This document shows, piece by piece, positions 17,542-26,639 of a DNA stretch of 64,000 nt; positions within the stretch are counted from its first letter, which is position 1; every line of letters begins with the position of its first letter. Under the pieces are notes generated by a model. The model was not told the origin of the DNA. It searched no databases and worked only from the letters and a program-made list of their open reading frames with translations. A program made the position numbers and the translations under genes. The DNA is taken from contig CALDUY010000007.1 of the NCBI GenBank assembly GCA_937923405.1, positions 292,404 through 356,403 on the forward strand. The letters run 5' to 3'. The stretch is from an uncultured Gemmataceae bacterium. GTDB lineage: Bacteria; Planctomycetota; Planctomycetia; Gemmatales; Gemmataceae.

Positions 17542-18708
17542 TTAGGGCTTCATGCCGGTAATTTCGCTGAGCAGGTTGAAGAAGCTCTTTTTGCGTGGAC
17601 TGGAGATACCCCAGTTGACCGGCACGCTTTGATAACCGTAGTCGAAGGATTCGCCCTGCATCCGGTAGTCAAAGTATCCCCAGGAGGCATACTCTCCGAT
17701 CGCGGCGAGGAAGTTGTTCTTCGGCTTGTCAAAGTCGAAGTGATCGTCCTCATTGATGACGATCGGCATAGGGCGGTAGCCTTCCAGTTTGCGAGTCCGA
17801 CGAATGTTCTGAGCCAACCGTGCAGGATCGTGGACGCCATTTCCGTGGAGGAAAATTAAGTCAGATACTTTGACGACCTCTGAAGTGGGTATTGCCCCAC
17901 CGCGAAAGCTGGTGCCGACCAAAAGTCTCCGCCCCTCCTTACTCCGCGATTTAACTCGTTCAATCAGTTCCGGCACTCGTTTTGGCTGTAAAATTGGATG
18001 ATCGTAGTTCAAATCGCACTCGTTATTGACCTCGACGATGACGTTGCGATACCCGCGCGACAGCAGCCAGTCGGTGGCGGCATCGGTGGCTTTGAGTACG
18101 GCTTGCTCGTCCTTGAGTCGTTCGTCCTGACCAAAGTAGAAGTAACCCAGAAAGACAACCATGCCGAGTTCGTCGGCGGCATCGAGGATCTTTTGCAGTC
18201 GTTTCAGATAATCGGTCCGCAGTTCACCCGACTCGGTGAAGGCTGAGTTGTGCCACGGTTGGCGATTCAACAGCTGAGCAGGATCCTTGACTGGAGGTTT
18301 TTTGCCCTCGAACGCATACTTGCTGTAGCCGTAGGGACTGCCGCCCTGGAGATTCAAGGTGAAGGCGAGCAAGCCTTGCTTCCGCCACTGGGGCATGGCC
18401 GTGACAAACTCGCGCGTGTTTCGCTCGGGATCCCATTTCTTCGTGTCGGGATAGGCAAATTGAGCGACTGTCTCGGGGTTGAGATCATCAAAGATGCCCT
18501 GAACCATACGACTGTTGAGCAGCAAACCTTCGATCTTGTGACCGTTCCAGGTACGGCCTTTGTAGGTTGGTTCACCGTTAAGATGGAACGCCTCGCCAAC
18601 GATGGAAACCTGCGTCTTGCGAGTGGTGAGGGTGTTGGAAGAGCTATCGGCCCAGGCGACGGTAACGACTAGTAGGGCGACAAACAACGAGCGAAGAAGG
18701 TAGGACAT
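17542..18708 (-). CDS. Secreted glycoside-hydrolase-like TIM-barrel protein
   Basis: The 388-residue protein has a signal peptide (LLRSLFVALLVVTVAWA). The body looks like a cellulase-fold barrel: an N-terminal strand with AFHLNGEPTYKGRTW, then KIEGLLLNSRMVQGIF, a helix-strand series, VIVEVNNECD carrying a likely acid/base Glu after Asn, and PIVINEDDHFDF with a possible nucleophile Glu near the C-terminus. This arrangement matches clan A glycosidases such as GH5-like families, but I cannot name the family. It would act on a polysaccharide outside the cytoplasm. Whether both glutamates are catalytic is inferred from position only. It is convergent with the TPR gene across the palindromic repeats. 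Confidence 0.7.
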   Translation of the reverse strand: MSYLLRSLFVALLVVTVAWADSSSNTLTTRKTQVSIVGEAFHLNGEPTYKGRTWNGHKIEGLLLNSRMVQGIFDDLNPETVAQFAYPDTKKWDPERNTREFVTAMPQWRKQGLLAFTLNLQGGSPYGYSKYAFEGKKPPVKDPAQLLNRQPWHNSAFTESGELRTDYLKRLQKILDAADELGMVVFLGYFYFGQDERLKDEQAVLKATDAATDWLLSRGYRNVIVEVNNECDLNYDHPILQPKRVPELIERVKSRSKEGRRLLVGTSFRGGAIPTSEVVKVSDLIFLHGNGVHDPARLAQNIRRTRKLEGYRPMPIVINEDDHFDFDKPKNNFLAAIGEYASWGYFDYRMQGESFDYGYQSVPVNWGISSPRKKSFFNLLSEITGMKP

Positions 18709-18881
18709 CGGAGAACTCCAAAAAGCATCGAAGAAATCGTTTTCCGAGAGTATAGTTGAGAGACTAGTCCTGAAAATCAGGATGCGAGAGAATTAAGACG
18801 CCAAAGTAAATACGACATTAGCAGAGCCGAAGAAACGCGCGAATCGTGAAACTTGTAGGCGTTGGCTGAGTACCATCGCAT

Positions 18882-20120
18882 ATGAGCCAGCACAGCAGAC
18901 AACCTGGACCGATTTTGGAAGCACTACCGGTGGTTCAACCGCCACTGTTGCCGATCATTCTTGAGGCGTTGCCAGCTGAGCAGCCGTTGCCGCCTCTGCC
19001 GCTGTCTCGGCGTCGGTCTTGGCCGGTTCGCTTGGTGGTTGGCGCTTATCGGCTTATTGGTTCGGTGCTGGAGTGGCTCTTCGGAGCAGTGGTACTGATC
19101 GTGGGACTGGCCTTTCTCGCGGCCGTGCCGATTTTGCAATTTCTCAGCTTAGGCTATCTGCTGGAGTCCGGCGGAAGAGTGGCTCGTTCAGGGCGATTTC
19201 GCGACGCCTTCATTGGCGTGCGTTTGGCAGCACGATTGGGCGGCATAGTCGTCAGCAGTTGGTTGCTGCTATTGCCGGTCCGTTTTGTCTCCAGTATGGC
19301 CTACTCGGCGTATCTCATCGATCCAGGCGGTCGAATCGCACGCAACTGGCGTCTTGGCCTATTCCTGCTCATCGGTCTGACGGCGGTTCACATTCTCGCT
19401 GCCTGTGCCCGCGGCGGAAAACTGCGTTATTTCTTCTGGCCGTTCAACATAATCTGGCTACTGCGACGGCTGTGGCGAGGGGGCTACTACAGCGAAGCAC
19501 GCGACGCCGTTTGGAATGCAGTCGTGTCGTTACGTCTGCCTTACTACTTCAGTCTAGGGTTTCGGGGATTTGTTGCGGCTCTGGCTTGGCTGGTCGTGCC
19601 AATCACCTTACTAGCTCTGGGACCGAAGGCACCCCTGTTAGGTTTTCTCGGCGCACTGCTGTTGGCGTTTGTTTTGCTCTATCTGCCGTTTTTGCAGATG
19701 CGGCTAGCCGAGTCAAACCGGCTGTCGGCGGCCTTTGCTTGGTGTGCGGTACGGGCCGAGTTTAAGCGTGCTCCCTGGGCGTTCACCTTCGCTCTGATAG
19801 TGACGTTGGCGTTTGCCTTACCGTTGTACCTGCTCAAGATCGAGATGGTGCCGCGTGAGGCAGCCTGGCTGCCGAGCTTGTTCTTTATCGCTTTTATCTT
19901 CCCAGCGCGACTGCTGACTGGCTGGGCTGTCTGGCGTGCCCGTCGGCGAGAAACTCCGCGTCACTGGACCTGGCGTTGGCTGGGGTGGTTGCCGCAACTG
20001 CCCGCTGTTGCCTTTTACGTTCTGGTTGTCTACTTTTCCCAGTTCACCAGTTGGAATGGCGTGTTTAGCCTATACGAACAGCATGCCTTTCTTCTCCCGG
20101 TGCCATTCTTCGGCATGTGA
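18882..20120 (+). CDS. Polytopic membrane protein of unknown function
   Basis: The 412-residue protein has a Pro/Leu-rich cytoplasmic N-terminus of about 50 residues with two PILEALP-like motifs, then about seven or eight membrane helices (GAVVLIVGLAFLAAVPILQF, FLLIGLTAVHILAACA, LVVPITLLALGP, LGFLGALLLAFVLLYLPF, WAFTFALIVTLAFALPLYLL and others). Charged loops include FLSLGYLLESGGRVARSGRF and IDPGGRIARNWRLG, which look conserved and could be used as search seeds. I do not recognise a named family; it is of the type commonly listed as hypothetical in planctomycetes. No SD is obvious before 18882. The next gene starts 64 bases downstream. Confidence 0.7.
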   Translation: MSQHSRQPGPILEALPVVQPPLLPIILEALPAEQPLPPLPLSRRRSWPVRLVVGAYRLIGSVLEWLFGAVVLIVGLAFLAAVPILQFLSLGYLLESGGRVARSGRFRDAFIGVRLAARLGGIVVSSWLLLLPVRFVSSMAYSAYLIDPGGRIARNWRLGLFLLIGLTAVHILAACARGGKLRYFFWPFNIIWLLRRLWRGGYYSEARDAVWNAVVSLRLPYYFSLGFRGFVAALAWLVVPITLLALGPKAPLLGFLGALLLAFVLLYLPFLQMRLAESNRLSAAFAWCAVRAEFKRAPWAFTFALIVTLAFALPLYLLKIEMVPREAAWLPSLFFIAFIFPARLLTGWAVWRARRRETPRHWTWRWLGWLPQLPAVAFYVLVVYFSQFTSWNGVFSLYEQHAFLLPVPFFGM

Positions 20121-20183
20121 CAGTACAGTCTGTCCTCGCTAGGATGCAAACATTCGGAGGACTGTTTCGCTATCGAGGATGAT

Positions 20184-21608
20184 ATGACGCCTGAAGAATT
20201 TCGTCAGGTGGGCCATCAGCTTATCGACTGGCTGGCTGACTATCGCCATCGACTTCCGACGCAACCTGTGCTGGCGCAGACCGCCCTAGGTGCAATCCGC
20301 GCTGCACTGCCGAAGTCACCACCAGAGCAACCGGAGTCGTTCGACAGTCTCTTTGCAGATCTCGAAACGATCTTACAGCCAGGACTGACTCTCTGGCAAC
20401 ATCCAAGGTTCTTCGGTTTCTTTCCCTCCAACGCTACTTTGGCAAGTGTTCTGGGCGACTTTCTCAGCACTGGGTTGGGGGTTCTAGGATTGTCCTGGCA
20501 AGCATGCCCCGCACTAACCGAGTTGGAAGAGGTCGTGGTAGATTGGCTGCGCCAATTGGTCGGTTTGTCCGACGCCTGGAGCGGAGTAATTCAGGATACC
20601 GCTTCGACAAGTACGCTGGTGGCGCTGATTTGTGCGCGGGAACGAGCTAGCCAGTTTTCCCTGGGACGAGGCGGATTACAAGCCGAGCCTCGGCCTTTGA
20701 TTGTTTACACCTCAGAACAGAGTCATTCGTCGGTAGAAAAGGCAGCGTTGCTGGCCGGCTTCGGACGCGACAACTTCCGCTTGGTGCCGCACGATGCCAA
20801 CTATGCCCTCGATCCGGCCGCGCTGCAGCGCTATCTCACGGAGGATCTCGCCGCTGGACGCCAACCGTGCGCGATCGTCGCCACAACGGGAAGCACGACT
20901 ACGACCGCGCTGGACCCACTAGAGCCGATTGCAGATATTGCCCATCGTTATTCTCTTTGGCTGCACGTTGATGCGGCGATGGCTGGCTCAGCAATGCTGT
21001 TGCCGGAATGTCGCTGGATGTGGCAGGGAGTAGAGCGAGCCGACTCTATTGTCTTAAATCCCCATAAATGGCTGGGGGTAGTTTTTGATTGCTCTATTTA
21101 TTATATTCGAGATCCGGAGCATCTGGTTCGAGTGATGTCGACCAACCCCAGCTATCTGCAAAGCGCTGTCGATGATCAAGTGAAAAACTACCGCGACTGG
21201 GGCATTCCCCTAGGCCGACGCTTTCGAGCCTTGAAACTGTGGTGCTTGTTGCGCGCCGAAGGGGCGGAACGATTACGGCTGCGGCTTCGTCGTGATTTGG
21301 ACAACGCTCAGTGGTTGGCTCAGCAGGTGCGAGCTAGTCCGCATTGGAAAGTGCTGGCTCCAGTCGTGTTGCAGACCGTCTGTGTACGTCACGCTCCTCC
21401 TGGTCTGACCGACGAGGCACTCGATCGCTACACGCTAGCCTGGGTGGAGCGGCTAAATCGTTCAGGCACGGATTACCTGACCCCTGCGCGGCTGGACGGA
21501 CGTTGGATGGCTCGCGTGTCGATCGGAGCAGAGTTAACACAACGCGACCATGTTGCCGCTCTCTGGCAACGGATGCAAGCGGTGACGACCGAATCCGCAA
21601 ACTTGTGA
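20184..21608 (+). CDS. Pyridoxal-phosphate-dependent group II amino acid decarboxylase
   Basis: The 474-residue protein starts at an ATG behind GAGGATGAT and covers the full family length. Expected motifs are in order: N-terminal MTPEEFRQVGHQLIDW, substrate-pocket LWQHPRFFGFFPSN, TASTSTLVALICAR, the His that stacks on PLP in TSEQSHSS, the Asp binding the pyridine nitrogen in LHVDAAMAGSAM, and the Schiff-base Lys in LNPHKWLG. This is the aromatic-L-amino-acid/tyrosine/tryptophan decarboxylase class and should release CO2 from an amino acid to give the amine in the cytoplasm. Which amino acid is used cannot be told from sequence. The gene is followed by about 500 bases without a confident gene. 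Confidence 0.92.
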   Translation: MTPEEFRQVGHQLIDWLADYRHRLPTQPVLAQTALGAIRAALPKSPPEQPESFDSLFADLETILQPGLTLWQHPRFFGFFPSNATLASVLGDFLSTGLGVLGLSWQACPALTELEEVVVDWLRQLVGLSDAWSGVIQDTASTSTLVALICARERASQFSLGRGGLQAEPRPLIVYTSEQSHSSVEKAALLAGFGRDNFRLVPHDANYALDPAALQRYLTEDLAAGRQPCAIVATTGSTTTTALDPLEPIADIAHRYSLWLHVDAAMAGSAMLLPECRWMWQGVERADSIVLNPHKWLGVVFDCSIYYIRDPEHLVRVMSTNPSYLQSAVDDQVKNYRDWGIPLGRRFRALKLWCLLRAEGAERLRLRLRRDLDNAQWLAQQVRASPHWKVLAPVVLQTVCVRHAPPGLTDEALDRYTLAWVERLNRSGTDYLTPARLDGRWMARVSIGAELTQRDHVAALWQRMQAVTTESANL

Positions 21609-21772
21609 TGACTGCATCTCGGCTTCTCAGTGAGGCCAGAATAATTTACGTCATAGCCGTATTAATCGGAATGCCATGCCAGTGTGGCGGCCATAAATCA
21701 GTTGTGACACAGACCAGACTTGTCTCCACACCAGCGATCGAACCGGCGGAAATGTCGTCAGGGAGACAGACC

Positions 21773-21971
21773 ATGCCCCAGCAAGCCCTACGACAAATCG
21801 AGCAATCCGAAGTGGGTGTGGTGCCGTGGGGGCCGTTGATGCACTTTGCGGGATCGCTCGAGCCGTTGTTCCGCCGCTGTCGAGACCGTGGAAGTGTTCA
21901 TGGAACAGCTGAACCAAGAGACGACACCGACTCCCAAGCCAGCCTCAACCCAACGCAAACGTAAGAGGTAG
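21773..21971 (+). pseudogene. Possible small gene, apparently frameshifted
   Basis: The 516-base gap before the kinase gene holds one candidate. An ATG at 21773 has GGGAGA eight bases upstream and reads MPQQALRQIEQSEVGVVPWG onward for 63 codons to a TAA at 21962-21964. A second frame takes over near 21879 with VETVEVFMEQLNQETTPTP and a basic RKRKR end at TAG 21969. The second frame looks more protein-like at the C-terminus, so a one-base change may have split a protein of about 65 residues. Nothing is recognised and it may be chance. The rest of 21609-22124 holds nothing clear. Confidence 0.25.
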
Positions 21972-22124
21972 TTCCCAAGGCTCTCTACATGAGGCTACTA
22001 CTTCTGGAAGGAAGTTTAGCGTTTCTGCTGGAAAAAGCATCGCTCAGCCTTTCACGCGCTGGCCTTCTCCGATACAGTGAGAACGGGTACTGACCCCGCT
22101 GTCGAGGGAGGCGACGTTGCGCTT

Positions 22125-23774
22125 ATGACCACAGGTATGCGTACCTCGGCGCACGGCTCCCGTGATGAACCAAGCCCATTGGATCTGAGCGGACGTACCG
22201 TTGGTGATTACCAGGTGCTTCGTAAGCTCGGCCAGGGCGGCATGGGACAGGTGTATCTTGCCGAACAAATCTCTCTGCGCCGCAAGGTTGCCCTGAAGAT
22301 TCTCCGGCCCGAACTCGCCGCCGATGCCCGAGCCATCGAACGGTTCCGTCGCGAGGCTCTGACCATCGCACAAGCCAGCCATGCCAACATTGTTCAAGTG
22401 TTCGATTTCAAAGAATTCGACGGCATGCTGTGTCTGGCGATGGAGTACGTCGAGGGGCGCAATCTGAGAGATTACGTCACGCGAAAGGGGCCGCCTGACC
22501 TGACGATTGCCCTGAGCATTATGCGTCAGGTGGCTAGTGCCCTGCAAAGAGCCAGTGAAGTCGGCATCATTCATCGAGACATCAAACCGGAAAACATCCT
22601 GCTGACGCGCAAGGGCGAAGCCAAGGTGGCCGACTTCGGATTGGCACGCGATCCCAGTGCCGAGGCCGCTGCCTTGAATCTGACGCAATCGGGACAAACC
22701 ATGGGCACGCCGTTGTACATGAGTCCCGAACAAGTTGAGGGCAAGCCGATCGACTGTCGGACCGACATCTACTCGTTCGGCATCACTTGCTACTTCATGC
22801 TCGCGGGCCATCCGCCGTTTCAGGGAGCCTCGGCGCTGGAAGTGGCGGTGCAACACGTTAACAAGCCGGCTCCACCGTTGTCGGCGATTCGGCCTGACCT
22901 GCCAGAAGGACTGTGCGCTCTGGTTCACAAAATGATCGCCAAGGAGCCTCAACAGCGTCCGCAAAACGGTCGCGAGTTGCTCCGTGAACTGGCCAAACTC
23001 GGGGAGGGACTTGGCCCCGAGGTCGGCTCCCCAGCCGCGTTTTTATCGCTGAGTGATTCCAGTCAAGCAACGACCACATTGTCAGCTAAGCCGCGCGGGC
23101 GGAATTGGTTGGCGCTGACTGTCGTGCTGTCTCTGGTGCTGGCCGTCGCTTTTGGGATGGTGCTGGCTTGGCTGGAACAGCACAGCCAGGGACTGGCCAC
23201 TCCGACCGACTCCATTAAACCGTCCGATGCTTCTGTGGTCGAAACGATTTTACAGCCCAGCAAACGCGAGCAAGCCTTGCGAACCTTGGTCGAGGAAGCT
23301 TTGGCGAATGGGGCTGGCCAATCTCCCGATGCCAGTGTCTTCGGCAACTGCATGGAGCTGGCGATTCTCTATCTCGACTCGGATCGCCTTGACGAGGCAG
23401 AGCAACTCTTCACTCAGCTGGAGTCGTTCAAATCACCGGTGTCGTTGCCGATGTTGGGACAACTGGGTAAGGGCATCGTTCTGGCGCTGCGGAATAAGCC
23501 GAAAGAATCGAATGCGTTGTTCAGCAAGGTGTTGGCTGTCGGAGATCCGAAGTTCATCGGTAAGGGGAAAGGCAAGAAGATGGGACTGGATGGCGGCAAT
23601 CTCGGAGCCATCCAAAAGATGCTGACGCCCATCGCGCCGTTTCTGAATCATCCGCGAGGCAAATACTGGCTGGGCGAGGCGCGGTTATTCAACGCTCGTA
23701 ATGGAATTCCCGAGTCGCAGGTGTCACGCTACTTGTTGGTACGCTATCGACTGGATCCCGATTCACGGAAGTAA
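22125..23774 (+). CDS. Membrane-anchored Hanks-type Ser/Thr protein kinase
   Basis: The 549-residue protein starts at ATG 22125 with GGGAGG 13 bases upstream; a GTG at 22077 is possible but adds residues with no match. Residues about 25-290 are a complete kinase domain: glycine loop LGQGGMGQVYLA, KVALKIL with the ATP Lys, HRDIKPENIL with catalytic Asp and Asn, VADFGLAR, and MSPEQ. One membrane helix (NWLALTVVLSLVLAVAFGMV) follows near residue 340, then about 180 residues with TPR-like helices (ILYLDSDRLDEAEQLFTQLE). It probably phosphorylates Ser/Thr of cytoplasmic partners in response to a signal read outside. The Hsp70-like gene begins 46 bases downstream, so the two are probably one operon. 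Confidence 0.92.
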   Translation: MTTGMRTSAHGSRDEPSPLDLSGRTVGDYQVLRKLGQGGMGQVYLAEQISLRRKVALKILRPELAADARAIERFRREALTIAQASHANIVQVFDFKEFDGMLCLAMEYVEGRNLRDYVTRKGPPDLTIALSIMRQVASALQRASEVGIIHRDIKPENILLTRKGEAKVADFGLARDPSAEAAALNLTQSGQTMGTPLYMSPEQVEGKPIDCRTDIYSFGITCYFMLAGHPPFQGASALEVAVQHVNKPAPPLSAIRPDLPEGLCALVHKMIAKEPQQRPQNGRELLRELAKLGEGLGPEVGSPAAFLSLSDSSQATTTLSAKPRGRNWLALTVVLSLVLAVAFGMVLAWLEQHSQGLATPTDSIKPSDASVVETILQPSKREQALRTLVEEALANGAGQSPDASVFGNCMELAILYLDSDRLDEAEQLFTQLESFKSPVSLPMLGQLGKGIVLALRNKPKESNALFSKVLAVGDPKFIGKGKGKKMGLDGGNLGAIQKMLTPIAPFLNHPRGKYWLGEARLFNARNGIPESQVSRYLLVRYRLDPDSRK

Positions 23775-23820
23775 TGGTAAGATCAAGGCGGGAAGGATCG
23801 CTCACGCCGGAAACAAGCAC

Positions 23821-26631
23821 ATGGCTCGCTACTTAATCGGCATCGACCTGGGAACAACGAACAGTGCCTTGGCATACCTGGATCCCAGCCATCCGCCGCG
23901 TCCCGATGGTCGGGTTGACATTCGCGCTTTCGCCGTGCCCCAACTGGTGGCCCCGGGAGAAATGAAGGCTCGCAGCCTGCTGCCGTCGTTTCTCTACCTA
24001 CCCGGAGAACACGATCTGCCCGCCGGTTCGACAGCGTTGCCTTGGGATGCGGCGCGCGACTTTGCCGTCGGTGAGTTCGCCCGCAACCACGGCAGCAAAG
24101 TGCCCGGTCGACTCGTCACCTCGGCGAAGTCCTGGTTGTGTCATGCTGGGGTCGATCGCCAAGCAGCGCTGCTTCCTTGGAGCGCTCCGCCGGACGTACC
24201 GCGCATCTCTCCCGTCGAAGCCTCGACACGCTATCTGGGCCATTTCGTGGAGAGCTGGAACCACGTCATGGCTAAAAACGATCCGGAATGTCGCTTGGAA
24301 AAGCAGTCGATCGTGCTGACGGTGCCCGCGTCGTTCGATGACGTGGCACGCACGCTGACGATGGAGGCCGCCACCCGCGCCGGACTAGAAAACGTCGTTT
24401 TGCTGGAGGAGCCGCAGGCCGCCTTCTACTGCTGGCTGGCGACACATCCGCCGCGCGAGTTGGCCCGACTGAAGCCCGGCTCGCGCTGTCTGGTCGTCGA
24501 TGTGGGCGGCGGAACCACCGACTTCAGTTTGATCGAGGCGATTGCCGACAAGGGTGAACTCGGTTTCATTCGCCAGTCGGTGGGCGACCACCTGCTATTG
24601 GGCGGCGACAATATGGATCTGGCTTTGGCCAAATTCGTCGAGAGCAAGTTGCCTCAGGCCGGTCGACTCGATGCTACTCAGTATGCTCTGCTGACTCAGG
24701 CTTGTCGCGCTGCCAAGGAGACGCTGCTCTCGCCCACGCCGCCCGCCCAGCAAACCGTGACTGTGATCGGTCGTGGCCGCGCCGTCATCGGCGGGACGTT
24801 ACATACCACGCTGACGCCCGACGAGGTGCGGCAGGTGCTGTTCGAGGGCTTCTTCCCGCTGGTGGGCGTGAACGAACACCCCAATCAAGGAGCACGAACT
24901 GGACTCCACGAAATGGGGCTGCCCTACGTCAGCGATCCTAGCATTACTCGTCATTTGGCCGCGTTTCTTCACACCCAACGACACACTGGGGAGACGCCGA
25001 CTCCTCCAGAGGCGATCCTGTTCAATGGCGGCGTCTTCCAACCGCAATCCCTACGCGATCGCGTGCTGGAGGTGATGCGTGGCTGGTACGGTCCTGCCTG
25101 GGATCCGTTGGTGCTGACCAATCCCTCGTTGGATTTGGCCGTGGCGCTGGGATCGGCATTCTACGGTTGGTTGCGTCACAGCGGCGGCAAGCGGATCGGC
25201 GGCGGCATTCCGCGATCCTATTATATCGCCGTCGAAGGAGCCGAGAAAGCAACAAACGAGATCGCTGCTCTCTGTGTAGTACCACAGCATCTCGAAGAGG
25301 GACAAGAGATTGCCCTACCGAAGCCGGAGTTGCAGCTAGCTCTGGGGCAGCCGGTGAAGTTTCCTCTCTACTCCTCGACCGTGCGGGCCGACGACAAGCC
25401 GGGCCAATTGTTGCGACTGCCACCCGACCAGGTGCTGACCTTGCCGCCGTTACAGACGGTGTTACGCGGCGGCAAGCGAGCTGGAACCAAGAACGTGCCA
25501 GTCACGCTGATGTCGCGGTTGTCGGCCATCGGCACGATGGAGCTGTTTTGCGTCGCCAAGGAGGGAGACAATCGTTGGAAACTCGAATTCAACCTCCGCG
25601 AGTTGGTCAAGGAGTCGCTGTCCAAAGAAGAGGCGGGTGAGGCAAGCGGCGTGACCGAAGTTTGGCTGGAACGGCAGGTCGAGGCGGCGGGGGCGGCCAT
25701 TCGTAGCTGTTTTCAGAGTGGCTCGCCCACGCCCCAGGAACTGCCCAAGGTGCTAGAAGCGACTTTGGAGGCATCGCGGAATGACTGGCCGACTGGACTG
25801 TGCCGTCGCTTGTGGGACTACCTCGCCGAGGTGGCCGAACTGCGGCGAGCTTCGCCGGCTCATCTGACCCGCTGGTACAACCTCGTCGGTCATTGTCTGC
25901 GGCCAGGGTTCGGCGATGCCCTGGATCGGCATCGCGTCGAGCAGTTGTGGAAGTTGCTCGCCGCTCCGCCACGCGCTGCCGGAGCTGCTGCTTCGCGTGT
26001 GCCCGAGGGCGGGGCCGATTTCTGGATCCTCTGGCGGCGTGTGGCAGGTGGCCTCAATGGCGCGCTGCAACAGGCACTATTCGATCGCCTGCGTCCGATT
26101 CTGTTGCCGACTAAGGGGCGACAGATCGTTCGGCCCAATGTGAACGAACTCAACGAAATGTGGCGTGCCGCCGCCAGTCTCGAACGCCTTTCGACGCAGC
26201 ATAAAGAAGCCCTGGGCAACGCTCTGCTGAAGCCAGTCAGCAAATCCCCGGTTCCGCCCTACGCCTTTTGGGCGCTGACTCGGGTTGGTGCTCGATCTCT
26301 GCTGTATGGCCCGCTGAACACCATCGTTCATCATCAGGTGGTGGAAAAATGGCTCGAGGCCATACTTCCGTTCCAGCCAGGCAACGACAGCGAACGGCTG
26401 GCCTGGGCCTTCTGCCTGTCTCAGCTGGCGCGGCGGACCGGCCAGCGTGCCTTGGATGTGAACGAGGACCATCAACAGCGCGTACTAACCGTACTGCGCG
26501 GCCAGACCGTGCCGCCGCACTGGGTGAGGATGGTCGAAGAAGTGACCGAATTGGAACGCGACGAGCAAGGTCAGATGCTCGGCGACGCGCTGCCGATTGG
26601 TCTACGTCTGGCTCCCGCCGCTCAAGAGTGA
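23821..26631 (+). CDS. Hsp70-family protein with a long C-terminal extension (DUF3731-type)
   Basis: The 936-residue protein starts at ATG 23821, directly before MARYLIGIDLGTTNSALAYL. Residues about 1-480 are an Hsp70/actin-fold ATPase: phosphate-1 GIDLGTTN, VDVGGGTTDFSLIEA as phosphate-2, VLLEEPQAAFYCWL, GGDNMDLALAKF and FNGGVFQP. Beyond a shortened substrate-domain-like stretch the last about 400 residues are helical and unlike DnaK; they fit the DUF3731-type tail of a distinct Hsp70 subfamily. DnaK is normally about 640 residues, so this is not the housekeeping chaperone. It is cytoplasmic with no signal peptide. It directly follows the Ser/Thr kinase gene and is convergent, 8 bases apart, with the cyclic-nucleotide/Fe-S gene. 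Confidence 0.87.
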   Translation: MARYLIGIDLGTTNSALAYLDPSHPPRPDGRVDIRAFAVPQLVAPGEMKARSLLPSFLYLPGEHDLPAGSTALPWDAARDFAVGEFARNHGSKVPGRLVTSAKSWLCHAGVDRQAALLPWSAPPDVPRISPVEASTRYLGHFVESWNHVMAKNDPECRLEKQSIVLTVPASFDDVARTLTMEAATRAGLENVVLLEEPQAAFYCWLATHPPRELARLKPGSRCLVVDVGGGTTDFSLIEAIADKGELGFIRQSVGDHLLLGGDNMDLALAKFVESKLPQAGRLDATQYALLTQACRAAKETLLSPTPPAQQTVTVIGRGRAVIGGTLHTTLTPDEVRQVLFEGFFPLVGVNEHPNQGARTGLHEMGLPYVSDPSITRHLAAFLHTQRHTGETPTPPEAILFNGGVFQPQSLRDRVLEVMRGWYGPAWDPLVLTNPSLDLAVALGSAFYGWLRHSGGKRIGGGIPRSYYIAVEGAEKATNEIAALCVVPQHLEEGQEIALPKPELQLALGQPVKFPLYSSTVRADDKPGQLLRLPPDQVLTLPPLQTVLRGGKRAGTKNVPVTLMSRLSAIGTMELFCVAKEGDNRWKLEFNLRELVKESLSKEEAGEASGVTEVWLERQVEAAGAAIRSCFQSGSPTPQELPKVLEATLEASRNDWPTGLCRRLWDYLAEVAELRRASPAHLTRWYNLVGHCLRPGFGDALDRHRVEQLWKLLAAPPRAAGAAASRVPEGGADFWILWRRVAGGLNGALQQALFDRLRPILLPTKGRQIVRPNVNELNEMWRAAASLERLSTQHKEALGNALLKPVSKSPVPPYAFWALTRVGARSLLYGPLNTIVHHQVVEKWLEAILPFQPGNDSERLAWAFCLSQLARRTGQRALDVNEDHQQRVLTVLRGQTVPPHWVRMVEEVTELERDEQGQMLGDALPIGLRLAPAAQE

Positions 26632-26639
26632 AGCGAGAC

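Noticed and set aside
18768..18782. TCCTGA-AAA-TCAGGA hairpin between divergent genes
   Set aside because: A six-base stem with a three-base loop is common by chance and lies outside any clear regulatory context.
22044..22964. 306-codon minus-strand frame opposite the kinase gene
   Set aside because: The plus strand encodes a complete kinase domain; the minus frame has no domain and no SD.
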